Origin: Mangrovibrevibacter kandeliae
GTDB lineage: Bacteria; Pseudomonadota; Alphaproteobacteria; Rhizobiales; Rhizobiaceae
DNA length: 64,000 nt
Direction: 5' to 3'
Assembly (NCBI RefSeq): GCF_024519155.1
Contig: NZ_JANIFJ010000004.1
Span: 62,001-126,000, forward strand
Program-made: the position numbers and the translations under genes
Shown: piece by piece, positions 54,377-64,000 of the stretch
Layout of the letters: each line of letters starts with the position of its first letter
Position numbering within the stretch: position 1 is the stretch's first letter
The notes under the pieces: generated by a model
The model's input: the letters and a program-made list of their open reading frames with translations, nothing else
What the model was told of the DNA's origin: nothing
The model's database searches: none

Positions 54377-55912
54377 TCACTCGTCGAGCGAAAGCGGCTT
54401 GGCAGTGAACATGTCGCTCAGCTGCTCGCGCTCGCGCGTGAACATGTAGGTCGGTGTGCCCGTCATGATGCCGTGCACGCCGCGGAAGGCATCGCGGATG
54501 TGCATGCCCTCGCCGTCGATCAGGTACTCGCGGATGTCCTTCTGATGCTGGGTGCCGCGCATCTTGAGGATCGCCAGGCCGCGGCGCATCTCGCCGTGCA
54601 GTTCGACGTAGCGCAGGAGAATGATCGTGTCGGTGATGGTCGAGATGTGCGATTCGGTCACCGACTCGCCGCCGATCAGCATCGGCGTGGTGTTGGTGAT
54701 GAGCCCGGTGATCTCCTTGTGCTTCAGGTGGCTGGTGAGCGTGATCACGAACTCGCGGAACGAGCGCCGCGAGCCGGCCAGCTCGAAGGCCGACAGGCTG
54801 TCGACCGCGACGCGCGCCGGCTTGAAGTCGTCGATGTCGCGGCGCATCTGCAGGAGATGGTCTTCCAGACCCATGACGTCCGGGTAGCGGCAGATGATGC
54901 GCAGGAGGCCGGTCTTCTCGGCGCCCTCGAAGTCGATCCCCCAGGAGCGGGCGTTGCGCGTCAGCTGCTCGCGGCTCTCCTCCGAGCCGAACAGGATCGC
55001 CCGCTCGCCGGCCTCGATCGCGGCCTTGATGTAGTGGGTGACCGTCAGCGTCTTGCCGGTGCCGGTGGCGCCGCTGATCAGGATGATCGAGTCGCGGTAC
55101 ATGCCGCCGCCGCACATGCCGTCGAGCTCCGGGATGCCGGACGAGACGCGCTTGTTGGTAGAGCCCTGCTTCAGCTCGATCGCCGACAGCGGCAGGATGG
55201 TGATGCCGTCGAGCCGGTCGATGGTGAAGGTGTATTCGCCCTTCTGGTGCACGACACCCCGGAACTTCAGGATCTCGATGGTGCGCCGGCGGCGCTCCTG
55301 CTCCAGCCGGTTGCGCAGGATGATGACGTTGTCGGCCACGTACTCCTCGACGCCGAAGCGGCCGATGCCGCCCTCTTCGTCGAGGCGCTCCATCGTCATC
55401 ACGATGGTGAGGTTGAGCCGGCGCAGGCCCGCGGCGATGCGGTGCAGCTCGCGGCGCACGAGATTGGAGTCGGAGAACTGCGGGAACAGGGCGCCGACGG
55501 CGTCGAGGATCACGCGCTTGGCCTTGACCGAGCGCGCCGCGTTCTCGATGCGAGCCATCAGGCCGGCGAGATCGAAGGCGCCGGCCTGAATGTTGTTCTC
55601 GCCGGGATCGGGCGTCGCATCGACGACGGCGATCTTCTTCTTGCGGATCAGCTCGTCGATGTCCCAGCCGAAGGACTTCACGTTGAGGATCAGGTCGGCT
55701 GGGCTCTCTTCGAAGGTGACGAAGACGCCGCCTTCGTCGAAGTATTTCACGCCGGCATGGAGGAACTGCATCGCCATCAGCGTTTTCCCGCTGCCGGCGG
55801 TGCCGGCGACGATGGCGCTTCTGTTCTTGGGGAGACCGCCGCTGCACACCTGGTCGAAACCCGGGATCCCGGTCGGCAGGCGTTCGATCTCCCAGGCGAG
55901 ACTTTCCGACAT
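54377..55912 (-). CDS. kaiC: KaiC, circadian-clock-type tandem ATPase/kinase
   Basis: A 511-residue two-domain RecA-like protein. CI has Walker A GTAGSGKT (37-44) and the catalytic Glu pair E68-E69; CII has GATGTGKT (281-288) and E311-E312. The phosphosites match cyanobacterial KaiC: S424-T425 in SHISTITDT (S431/T432 equivalents) and T419 (T426 equivalent). The C-terminal tail after GIMTGTPT keeps the A-loop region, where KaiA binds in cyanobacteria. It is expected to form hexamers with ATPase and autophosphorylation cycles. It lies 10 bp after kaiB. Confidence 0.93.
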   Translation of the reverse strand: MSESLAWEIERLPTGIPGFDQVCSGGLPKNRSAIVAGTAGSGKTLMAMQFLHAGVKYFDEGGVFVTFEESPADLILNVKSFGWDIDELIRKKKIAVVDATPDPGENNIQAGAFDLAGLMARIENAARSVKAKRVILDAVGALFPQFSDSNLVRRELHRIAAGLRRLNLTIVMTMERLDEEGGIGRFGVEEYVADNVIILRNRLEQERRRRTIEILKFRGVVHQKGEYTFTIDRLDGITILPLSAIELKQGSTNKRVSSGIPELDGMCGGGMYRDSIILISGATGTGKTLTVTHYIKAAIEAGERAILFGSEESREQLTRNARSWGIDFEGAEKTGLLRIICRYPDVMGLEDHLLQMRRDIDDFKPARVAVDSLSAFELAGSRRSFREFVITLTSHLKHKEITGLITNTTPMLIGGESVTESHISTITDTIILLRYVELHGEMRRGLAILKMRGTQHQKDIREYLIDGEGMHIRDAFRGVHGIMTGTPTYMFTREREQLSDMFTAKPLSLDE

Positions 55913-55922
55913 TCGATTGTTC

Positions 55923-56216
55923 CTATTCTTCCGACGGCGCCGGCTCGGACTTGTAGATGTCGAGGCCCATCAGAACCTTCTCACGATCGCTGAGGTCGCC
56001 GACGATCTTGCGCACCGGCTCGGGCAGCTTGCGCACGAGCGTCGGCGTCGCCAGGATCTTCTCCTCGTCGGCCAGGTCCGGATTTTCGAGGACGTCGATG
56101 ACTTCGACCTCGTAGCGCCCCTTCAACTCGCTCTCGCAGATCTGGCGCAGGTTCTCGAGCGCCCGCAGCGAATGCGAGGTGCGCCCGGTGATGAACAGCC
56201 GCAGCCGGTAGATCAT
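55923..56216 (-). CDS. kaiB: KaiB, fold-switching clock protein
   Basis: A 97-residue thioredoxin-like KaiB. It keeps the cyanobacterial blocks [41 protein letters not shown] and [17 protein letters not shown]. KaiB binds the CI ring of KaiC in its rare fold and delays or resets the cycle. Its start overlaps the stop of the receiver/KaiA-like gene by four bases (ATGA). The C-terminus is short and acidic. Confidence 0.93.
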   Translation of the reverse strand: MIYRLRLFITGRTSHSLRALENLRQICESELKGRYEVEVIDVLENPDLADEEKILATPTLVRKLPEPVRKIVGDLSDREKVLMGLDIYKSEPAPSEE

Positions 56217-57106
56217 CGGGCGTCTCCCGGCATGAACCGGCGACGAACCCCGATACGGTAATACTCGACGAGGAGACCCATCATCTCCACCGCCAGCAGG
56301 CGGCCCTCGATGACCAGCGCCCGCCCGTGCTCGAGCGGAGCACCCTGAACCGCCTCCTCGAGAGAGGAGACGTGAATGTCCAGAAGGTCGCGCGCGCCGC
56401 CGCCCACGTCGCCGATGCGCGTGGCGATGAAGTCCATCAAGTCCTTCGGCTTCTCTTTCTTGTAGGACAACTGATCGACATAGCGGCGCAGGAGGTCGAA
56501 GTAATGCCTGTGCAGCTCCTGATACGACGTCGGATCGCGGTCGCGCAGCGAGCCGACCCCGGCGAGAGAGGCCGTGATCCCCGTCCGCGTGCCGGCGGAG
56601 GAGAGGCTGCGATACTCCTCCAGGAGGGCCTGCGTCTCGCGCAGTTGGGTCTCGCGCAGGCGGGCGATGGCATAGCCGATGGTGCGGCGAAGCAGCGCCG
56701 GGCGCAGCTCGTCCTTGGCGAGAAAGTCCTGCGCGCCAGCGTCGATGCAGCGGATGCCCGCCCGCTCGTCGTCCAGACCCGTCAGGACGACGATCGGAAT
56801 GTCCTGCGAGACTTCCAGGATCGCCTTTACGCCCTCGGTCCCCGATGCGTCGGGCAGGCGCAGGTCGAGGAGCACGACGTCGACCCGACGTTCCTCCAGA
56901 AGGGCCTTGGCCTCCTCGATCCGGACGACATGGTGAAACTCGTAGCGCACGTCCTGGTCGACCGACTCCAGCATCTCCCGCACGATGTCGGAATCGGCGG
57001 GGTTGTCCTCGACGAGCAGCAGGACGCGGGTCTGTAGATCGTGGATCGCTGCGGTGTCCGACAACGGTGTGTCCCAGATGAAAGGCGCCGCTAAGCCTTT
57101 GAGCAT
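56213..57106 (-). CDS. Receiver protein with KaiA/RsbU_N-like C-terminal domain
   Basis: A 297-residue protein leading the Kai operon. The receiver domain (about 25-150) has VEDNPADSD, phosphoacceptor in [13 protein letters not shown] and FLAKDE. A helical linker follows. From about 195 to 290 is an all-helical domain, [20 protein letters not shown] ... [13 protein letters not shown] ... [18 protein letters not shown], that resembles the KaiA C-terminal (KaiC-binding) domain and the RsbU N-terminal domain. Synechocystis KaiA3 has the same order (receiver plus KaiA-like part). Overlap with kaiB supports a KaiA-type role. The start may lie downstream (TTG at 57064), as the promoter leaves almost no leader. 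Confidence 0.75.
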   Translation of the reverse strand: MLKGLAAPFIWDTPLSDTAAIHDLQTRVLLLVEDNPADSDIVREMLESVDQDVRYEFHHVVRIEEAKALLEERRVDVVLLDLRLPDASGTEGVKAILEVSQDIPIVVLTGLDDERAGIRCIDAGAQDFLAKDELRPALLRRTIGYAIARLRETQLRETQALLEEYRSLSSAGTRTGITASLAGVGSLRDRDPTSYQELHRHYFDLLRRYVDQLSYKKEKPKDLMDFIATRIGDVGGGARDLLDIHVSSLEEAVQGAPLEHGRALVIEGRLLAVEMMGLLVEYYRIGVRRRFMPGDAR

Positions 57107-57118
57107 CTACTTTGCGGT

Positions 57119-57146
57119 ATTATAAACACGTGTTTTCTGAGCACAA
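57119..57146 (-). promoter_or_regulatory. Sigma-70-type promoter of the Kai operon
   Basis: On the minus strand TTGTGC is followed after 16 bases by a perfect TATAAT. It ends 13 bases before the annotated ATG, giving only about six to eight bases of leader. Confidence 0.6.
57124..57135. promoter_or_regulatory. 12-bp palindrome AAACACGTGTTT in the Kai promoter
   Basis: A perfect palindrome with a CACGTG centre lies between the -35 and -10 boxes. A dimeric regulator bound here would block the polymerase. Confidence 0.5.
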
Positions 57147-57452
57147 GCCTGCCGCGATCCGTCTGATGGGATGATAAGCCAGGGTTGTGAATTCGCGATC
57201 CGGCGGTGCGGCGTCACACCCGCATCCGGAGACATGCACGCATGCCCTTTCGACAATGAAAAACATTTCCCAAGTATATATTTTCAGTCCGTCTTAGGAT
57301 TAACATTTAATTTACATCTATTGACTGTCGACGTGGTCACTGTGCATACCAATAGTTGCCGGCGCTGGATGAGGCAGACCTGCCAGCATGTTCGAGGAAT
57401 TTGCCGAGAGGACGAAGGACGACACGACAGAGGCAGCGAGGGGACACGACGC

Positions 57453-57908
57453 ATGCCGAACATTCTTGTCATTGACGACCGACACGACATCCTGCGCGCG
57501 CTGGAAGCGATGCTGCGGGCCAGCGGCTTCGACGCGCAGACGGCAGACGGCGGTCGCAAGGGGCTGGCGCTGCTCTCCAAGGCGCAGTTCGACGCGGTGA
57601 TCGTCGACATCTTCATGCCGGATCTCGATGGCCTCGCGACCATACGGGCGATCCGTGCGAGCCATCCGAACCTGCGCATCATCGCCATTTCGGGTCACCC
57701 GGTCACCGAGCCCGGCGTCGGAAAGCCGAACTTCCTGGAACTCGCCGTCAAGCTCGGCGCCGCCGCCGCGCTGCGTAAGCCCTTCCTGCCGTCGCAGCTT
57801 CTCGTGACGCTCGAACGGGCGCTCGACGGGGTTCTGATCGGCGGTCCCACCCGGCCGGCAGCGGCATCCAACGGCAGCCTCGCCCTGGCGGACGTCAACT
57901 GCGCCTGA
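57453..57908 (+). CDS. Single-domain response regulator
   Basis: A 151-residue receiver protein: acidic pocket IDDR, phosphoacceptor in VIVDIFMPDLDG, conserved AISG and KPF. The C-terminal 30 residues are Gly/Ala/Pro-rich, no output domain. It is divergent from the Kai operon, sharing its regulatory region. It may accept phosphate from a nearby kinase and act by protein binding. Confidence 0.82.
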   Translation: MPNILVIDDRHDILRALEAMLRASGFDAQTADGGRKGLALLSKAQFDAVIVDIFMPDLDGLATIRAIRASHPNLRIIAISGHPVTEPGVGKPNFLELAVKLGAAAALRKPFLPSQLLVTLERALDGVLIGGPTRPAAASNGSLALADVNCA

Positions 57909-57927
57909 GGGGGCGACCCCGTCCTCC

Positions 57928-58362
57928 TCAGGCGTGCTGGCTCGGCGGCAGGCGGACGATGCCGAACCAGAAGCTCTCCACCGCCTTCACGATCGACTGG
58001 AACGCCGACAGGTCCATCGGCTTGGCGACGTAGCAGTTCGCGCCGAGCTGGTAGCTCCGCGCCACGTCCTTCGGCGCTTCCGAAGAGGTGAGCACTACCA
58101 CAGGGATCGGCTTCAGCTGCGGGTCCAGGCGCAACTGCGTCAGAAACTGGTGGCCATCCATCCGCGGCAGGTTGAGATCGAGCAGGATGAGATCCGGCCG
58201 GTACGCGTCCTCTCCCGAGCGACGCAGCAGATCCAGCGCCTCGACGCCGTCGAGCGCGTGCCGCAGCTGGATCGCGATGCGGCCGCCGTCCAACGCCTCC
58301 TGCGTCAGATCCGCATCGGCGTGATTGTCTTCGATCAGGAGAAGGCGGACATCGATGCTCAT
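57928..58362 (-). CDS. Rcp1/CheY-like response regulator paired with the dCache kinase
   Basis: A 144-residue single receiver of the Rcp1 type: IEDNHADADLTQEAL, phosphoacceptor in LILLDLNLPRMDGHQFL, VLTSSEAPKDV and AKPMDLSAF. Such receivers pair with phytochrome-style kinases. It starts three bases after the stop of the 779-residue kinase, so the two are co-expressed and the kinase is the likely phosphodonor. Confidence 0.88.
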   Translation of the reverse strand: MSIDVRLLLIEDNHADADLTQEALDGGRIAIQLRHALDGVEALDLLRRSGEDAYRPDLILLDLNLPRMDGHQFLTQLRLDPQLKPIPVVVLTSSEAPKDVARSYQLGANCYVAKPMDLSAFQSIVKAVESFWFGIVRLPPSQHA

Positions 58363-58365
58363 TCG

Positions 58366-60705
<2,340 letters not shown>

Positions 60706-61049
60706 CGGCGGGCGGCCGTCGGCCCGCCGGCCGGTTCCGCCCGATGGCCGGTGCCCGCGGCGCGCCCAGGCTGCCTGGAGCCCTCGCAGTCCGTCTGGAT
60801 GATCCGCACGCGAACGACATCTCCTCGCCGCCGATCGAGCCGACCGCCTGGTCTCCCGTCCGGCACTGCGGACGATACTAGCTCAGTGGAGCCGCGACAC
60901 AATGCAATCGCGCGGCGAAACGTTCGCGAGGCTGAACCCTAAGGCTGCGTGCCACCTCCGGCCGTCGAGCCGAACCTGCAGGCTGCGCAGCGGTGCCTTC
61001 GCATCCGCATGGGACCGGCGATCCGCAGTCGGGCAGGGCGAAGAAGCGC
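60706..61049. other. 344-bp gap between ribB and the dCache kinase
   Basis: Holds the candidate kinase promoter at 60875-60902. No gene or strong hairpin seen. Confidence 0.45.
60875..60902 (-). promoter_or_regulatory. Candidate promoter of the dCache kinase gene
   Basis: On the minus strand TTGTGT, 16 bases, TAGTAT. The same spacing and near-identical boxes as the Kai promoter; the leader would be about 165 bases. Confidence 0.4.
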
Positions 61050-62174
61050 TCAGTCCGCCACGAGGATCGTGCCGTCCACCTCGATCCCGAACCCGGTCAG
61101 CCCGACATAGGCGCGCTCGTGCGTGGCGATCACCCGGATCGAGCAGATGTCGAGATCGCGCAGGATCTGCGCGCCGACCCCGATCTCGCGCCAGCGCTGC
61201 TGGCGGGCGAGCGCACTCTGATGCCGCTCGCCGTCGCGATGATCGGCCGCGTCCGGCAGAAGATCGTCGACCTGCGGCGTGCGCAGGAGCATCAGGACCC
61301 CTTCGCCCTGCTTCTTCAGCTCCTCGACGGCGATCTCCACCCAGCTGCGGCGGTCCGCGGCGTGGCCGAAGAGATCGACCACCGGCTGCTCCCGGTGGAT
61401 CCGCACCGGCACGCCGGCGCGGCCGCGCACGTCGCCGAACACGGCGACCACGTGCTGCATCTGGTCGAAAGGCGTCTCGTAGATGCGGATGGTGCCGGCG
61501 AGGCCGCTGATGGTGATCGGCTCCTCGCGCACGCTGCGCACGAAGGACTCGCGCCGGATGCGGTACGAAATGAGGTCCTCGATCGAGACGATCTTCAAGC
61601 CGTGCTCGCGGGCGAAGCGCACGAGTTCGGGCAGGCGCTTCACCGTGCCGTCGTCGTTGACGATCTCGGCGAGAACGCCGGCCGGCTCGAGGCCGGCAAG
61701 CCGGGCGAGGTCGGTGCCGGCCTCGGTGTGGCCGGAGCGGGTGAGGACGCCGCCCTCGCGCGCGATCAAGGGGAAGATGTGGCCGGGCCGCAGGAAGTCG
61801 GTGCCCGAGCAGTTGTCGTTGGCGAGCGCCCGGGCGGTGTTGGCCCGCTCCTCGGCCGAGATGCCGGTGGTCATGCCGATCTTGTAGTCGACCGAGACGG
61901 TGAAGGCGGTGCGCATCGGGTCGAGATTGTTCGCCACCATCGGCGGCAGGTTCAGCGCATCGGCCCGCGCCGCCGTCATCGGCACGCAGATGATGCCGCT
62001 GGTGTGGCGGATCATGAAGGCCATCTTCTCCGGCGTCGCCTTCGACGCGGCCATGATCAGGTCGCCCTCGTTCTCCCGGTCGGTGTCGTCGACGACGACG
62101 ACGAGCTCTCCCTCGGCGATCGCAGCGACGGCCTCCTCGATCGTGTCGAGGACGAGCTCTTCTTCGAATGTCAT
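61050..62174 (-). CDS. ribB: 3,4-Dihydroxy-2-butanone 4-phosphate synthase with degenerate GCHII domain
   Basis: A 374-residue RibBA-like protein for riboflavin synthesis. The RibB half is intact: VDDTDRENEGDLIMAA, HTSGIICVPM and LIAREGGVLTRSGHTEAGTDL hold the metal and substrate residues. The C-terminal half keeps the GTP cyclohydrolase II shape, but where the zinc cysteines belong (after EQP) the sequence is VVDLFGHAADRRSW, without Cys, so that half should be inactive. ATG at 62174 begins the family. No FMN riboswitch is visible upstream. Confidence 0.9.
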   Translation of the reverse strand: MTFEEELVLDTIEEAVAAIAEGELVVVVDDTDRENEGDLIMAASKATPEKMAFMIRHTSGIICVPMTAARADALNLPPMVANNLDPMRTAFTVSVDYKIGMTTGISAEERANTARALANDNCSGTDFLRPGHIFPLIAREGGVLTRSGHTEAGTDLARLAGLEPAGVLAEIVNDDGTVKRLPELVRFAREHGLKIVSIEDLISYRIRRESFVRSVREEPITISGLAGTIRIYETPFDQMQHVVAVFGDVRGRAGVPVRIHREQPVVDLFGHAADRRSWVEIAVEELKKQGEGVLMLLRTPQVDDLLPDAADHRDGERHQSALARQQRWREIGVGAQILRDLDICSIRVIATHERAYVGLTGFGIEVDGTILVAD

Positions 62175-62332
62175 GCGCAAAGGGTCCGGCAGCAAGCAGT
62201 TGCGCACATGTAAGCCGGGCCCGCGTCGCGATCAACGCAGCCGGTACGGCCGATGGGTGACCGCACCGTCGCCGCCGCCCGTCCCGATCGTGCGCGAGGC
62301 AGGCTCAGCTTCGCCGCTTGCCGCCATCCCGG

Positions 62333-63766
62333 TCAGCCGAGCGCCCGCCGCAGGCCGGGAACACGCGGCAGCACGAGAAGGTCGAGGGCGAGCACCGCGA
62401 TCAGCGTCAGCCCGACCAGCGGGAACAGCAGCGAGACGACCAGCGCCGTCAGCGCCGCGCCGCGCGCCACCGGCAGGTTCGCCGGCACCGGCGGCGCCGC
62501 GAGGCGCCAGGCGCCCTTCGGGCGGCGCAGCCACCACAGGGCGATGCCGCTGACGCACAGCGCGATCACCGACAGGCAGAACAGCGTGTTGAGCGCGACG
62601 TTCCAGAGGCCCATGTCGCCCTCGTGCAGGGCGATGCCGACCGCCATCGCCTTGCCGGCGGGGGAGTAGTCGGCATAGCCGACATCGGCGAGGATGCGGC
62701 CGCTGTACCGGTCGACATGGACCGTCCGGTCGCTCGTCGGATGGTGCGAATCGTTGCTCATCGAGTCCTGCGAGATCGTCCAGACCCCGGTCTCGCCCAT
62801 GGGCGGGTTGAGCTCGAAGCGGCCGTCCGCGCCGAAGCCGAGGCGCCGGGCGAGAGCGGCGACGCTGTCGATCGTCACCGGCGTGCCCTCGGGTACCCCG
62901 TCGAGGCCCGCCGCCGAGCCCGAGGCCGGCATAGGCGTCTGTTCGAGGGCCCACGGCACCTCCTTCAGGCCGCCGTCGTTCATCGCGGCGTGCGTGACAT
63001 CGGAGAGCGGGACGTTGTCCCACTTGGCGGCCGGGAAGGTGCTCCAGGCCTGCACGATCGTTTCGCCCCAGATCCCCGTCCAGGCCATGCCCGAGAGCAG
63101 GAAGGCGAAGAGGACGATCGAGACGTAGAAGCCGAGCGCGCCGTGCAGGGTGCGGAACAGGCCGCGACCGCGCAGGGCGAGGTCCGGCACCAGCATTCGC
63201 CGCAGCCCGCCGGTGCTGCGCGGCCACCAGAGATAGAGGCCGGAGAGGATCAGCACGATGCCGAAGCCGGCGGCGATCTCCACCATCCGGTCGCCGACCC
63301 AGCCGATGAGCAGCGTGCCGTGGATCGTGTCGGCAAGATCGTACCAGCCCGCGCGGCGCGACCAGTCGTCGAGCACGCGGCCTGTGGCGGGATCGATCGC
63401 GACCATGCGCGCCAGTCCGTCGGTGTCGACGCGGAACAGCGCGGCGCGGGTCGGATCGAGGGGCGCCATGTACTGCTTCAGCGAACTGCCGGGTACCGCC
63501 GCCAGCGCCGCCTCGGCCTGCTGCGACACCGCAATCGTCGTTGCGGACGGCTCGACGCGCAGGCTCTTCTCCCCGTCCCGCCCGTCGAGCACCGAGACCC
63601 AGAGCATGATCAGGCCGGTGGTCGCGAGGATCAGGAGGAAGGGCACCACGTAGAGGCCGGCATAGAAATGCCAGCGCCAGACGGCGCGGTAGAGCTGGGC
63701 GGCGGAGGGAGAGCGGGCGGGCGCGAGGCCGCCATCGAGGGTGGTGTCGGACATCGTGGGCTTCAA
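62333..63766 (-). CDS. PepSY-associated membrane protein
   Basis: A 477-residue PepSY_TM-family protein with four main helices: about 35-57, 165-185, 215-238 and 395-412, plus a C-terminal hydrophobic pair. Conserved WHFYAGLYVVPFLLIL opens the family, with DTIHGTLLIGW and RTLHGALGFYVSIVL supplying His pairs that may bind haem. Such proteins are linked to siderophore or ferric reduction, sometimes copper. The partial gene upstream suggests the latter. Start could be ATG at 63754. Confidence 0.8.
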   Translation of the reverse strand: MKPTMSDTTLDGGLAPARSPSAAQLYRAVWRWHFYAGLYVVPFLLILATTGLIMLWVSVLDGRDGEKSLRVEPSATTIAVSQQAEAALAAVPGSSLKQYMAPLDPTRAALFRVDTDGLARMVAIDPATGRVLDDWSRRAGWYDLADTIHGTLLIGWVGDRMVEIAAGFGIVLILSGLYLWWPRSTGGLRRMLVPDLALRGRGLFRTLHGALGFYVSIVLFAFLLSGMAWTGIWGETIVQAWSTFPAAKWDNVPLSDVTHAAMNDGGLKEVPWALEQTPMPASGSAAGLDGVPEGTPVTIDSVAALARRLGFGADGRFELNPPMGETGVWTISQDSMSNDSHHPTSDRTVHVDRYSGRILADVGYADYSPAGKAMAVGIALHEGDMGLWNVALNTLFCLSVIALCVSGIALWWLRRPKGAWRLAAPPVPANLPVARGAALTALVVSLLFPLVGLTLIAVLALDLLVLPRVPGLRRALG

Positions 63767-63955
63767 CCTTGTCGAAGAGCGGCCGCGGCGGCGGCCTCAC
63801 GCGGCCGCCCTGGCGGCACGGCTGGAGAGCGCCGCCACAAGTGGCGGCGGGGTTCGAAGAATGCTGGCGAGTGGGCCCGGCGTCGGCCGGCGGACGCGGT
63901 TGCGGCGGCGCGTAGCCGGACGGTCGTCGGTTCGGCCGCGCCGCCCGCTTCGGCG

Positions 63956-64000
63956 TTACATGCCGCTCGCGCCGGAATGGCTGGACATGTCGTGCCCGGC
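63956..64000 (-). CDS. C-terminal end of a His/Met-containing protein (partial)
   Basis: The last 14 codons of a gene entering from the right: AGHDMSSHSGASGM, then TAA. The His, Met and Asp content recalls metal-binding tails, such as small copper-handling or DUF2946-like proteins that often precede PepSY_TM genes. The 189-bp gap to the PepSY gene shows no gene. Confidence 0.35.
   Translation of the reverse strand, partial: AGHDMSSHSGASGM

Larger units (their letters stand above)
57107..57452. other. Divergent regulatory region of the Kai operon
   Basis: 346 bp, AT-rich, between the Kai operon and a receiver gene. It holds the promoter and palindrome described separately, and a TTGACT near 57321 that could serve the rightward gene. 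No gene seen. Confidence 0.55.

Noticed and set aside
62175-62332. FMN riboswitch before ribB
   Set aside because: The leader is short and shows none of the conserved FMN-element stems that I can recognise.

Overview
The window is a high-GC alphaproteobacterial chromosome segment, most likely from the order Hyphomicrobiales. Aurantimonadaceae-type genomes fit best, because kaiBC, a quinate/shikimate cluster with a tripartite tricarboxylate transporter, ThuA-type sugar genes and Tat-exported enzymes occur together. The family-level placement is inference.

Region 1 (1-7914) looks accessory. Three overlapping genes (382-4078) encode a small unknown protein, a 953-residue soluble FtsH-like AAA ATPase/zinc peptidase, and a small protein resembling DUF6634. 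A 1.2-kb stretch without a convincing gene follows; it carries a decayed 21-bp (seven-codon) repeat. Then come a 548-residue coiled-coil/HTH-like protein and a basic 139-residue protein. A rare palindrome with core GGAAATCATTTCC occurs at 110-132, 7752-7770 and inside the integrase at 25106-25118.

Region 2 (7915-23485) is a metal-homeostasis block. It holds a HupE/UreJ protein, a DUF922 secreted protease-like protein, an AztABC-type zinc ABC importer with a tiny coupled membrane ORF, an L,D-transpeptidase-like protein, zur, two COG0523 GTPases, a small conserved-cysteine protein, an alpha/beta-hydrolase-fold protein without its nucleophile serine, two DUF1007 proteins, a NicO/RcnA-type transporter and a PhoX-like Tat-exported phosphatase. 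Zur-box-like palindromes precede zur and, more weakly, the transporter and phoX. One lies downstream of the importer with no gene to serve.

Region 3 (23822-26258) holds a large tyrosine recombinase beside a tRNA-Gln(CTG) whose 3' end faces it. This suggests that regions 1-2 are part of an integrated island with its left end outside the window. Housekeeping genes (ppx, rlmE) begin immediately beyond.

Region 4 (26584-32862) has ppx-rlmE, an MFS exporter, a Tat-exported metallo-beta-lactamase-fold hydrolase and a fumarylacetoacetase-family enzyme. Region 5 (32940-42858) is a sugar catabolism locus. A four-gene ABC importer is divergent from a ROK repressor, which is followed by two Gfo/Idh/MocA dehydrogenases, a ThuA-like protein and a TIM-barrel isomerase/epimerase, a set resembling the 3-keto-disaccharide (thu) route. 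Region 6 (43045-50274) is a quinate/shikimate degradation locus: QuiC1-type 3-dehydroshikimate dehydratase, shikimate/quinate dehydrogenase, TctABC and a LysR regulator.

Region 7 (50688-60705) is a signalling block built around a Kai operon: a receiver protein with a KaiA/RsbU_N-like helical C-terminus, KaiB, KaiC with conserved phosphosites, and a hybrid histidine kinase. FixJ-type and MarR regulators, two single receivers and a dCache-PAS histidine kinase surround it. The window ends with a RibB whose GTP cyclohydrolase II half has lost its zinc cysteines, a PepSY-TM protein, and the His/Met-rich tail of a further gene. The best candidate for an undescribed system is the alphaproteobacterial Kai operon that carries its own KaiA-like protein. 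The FtsH-like operon and the orphan Zur site come next.
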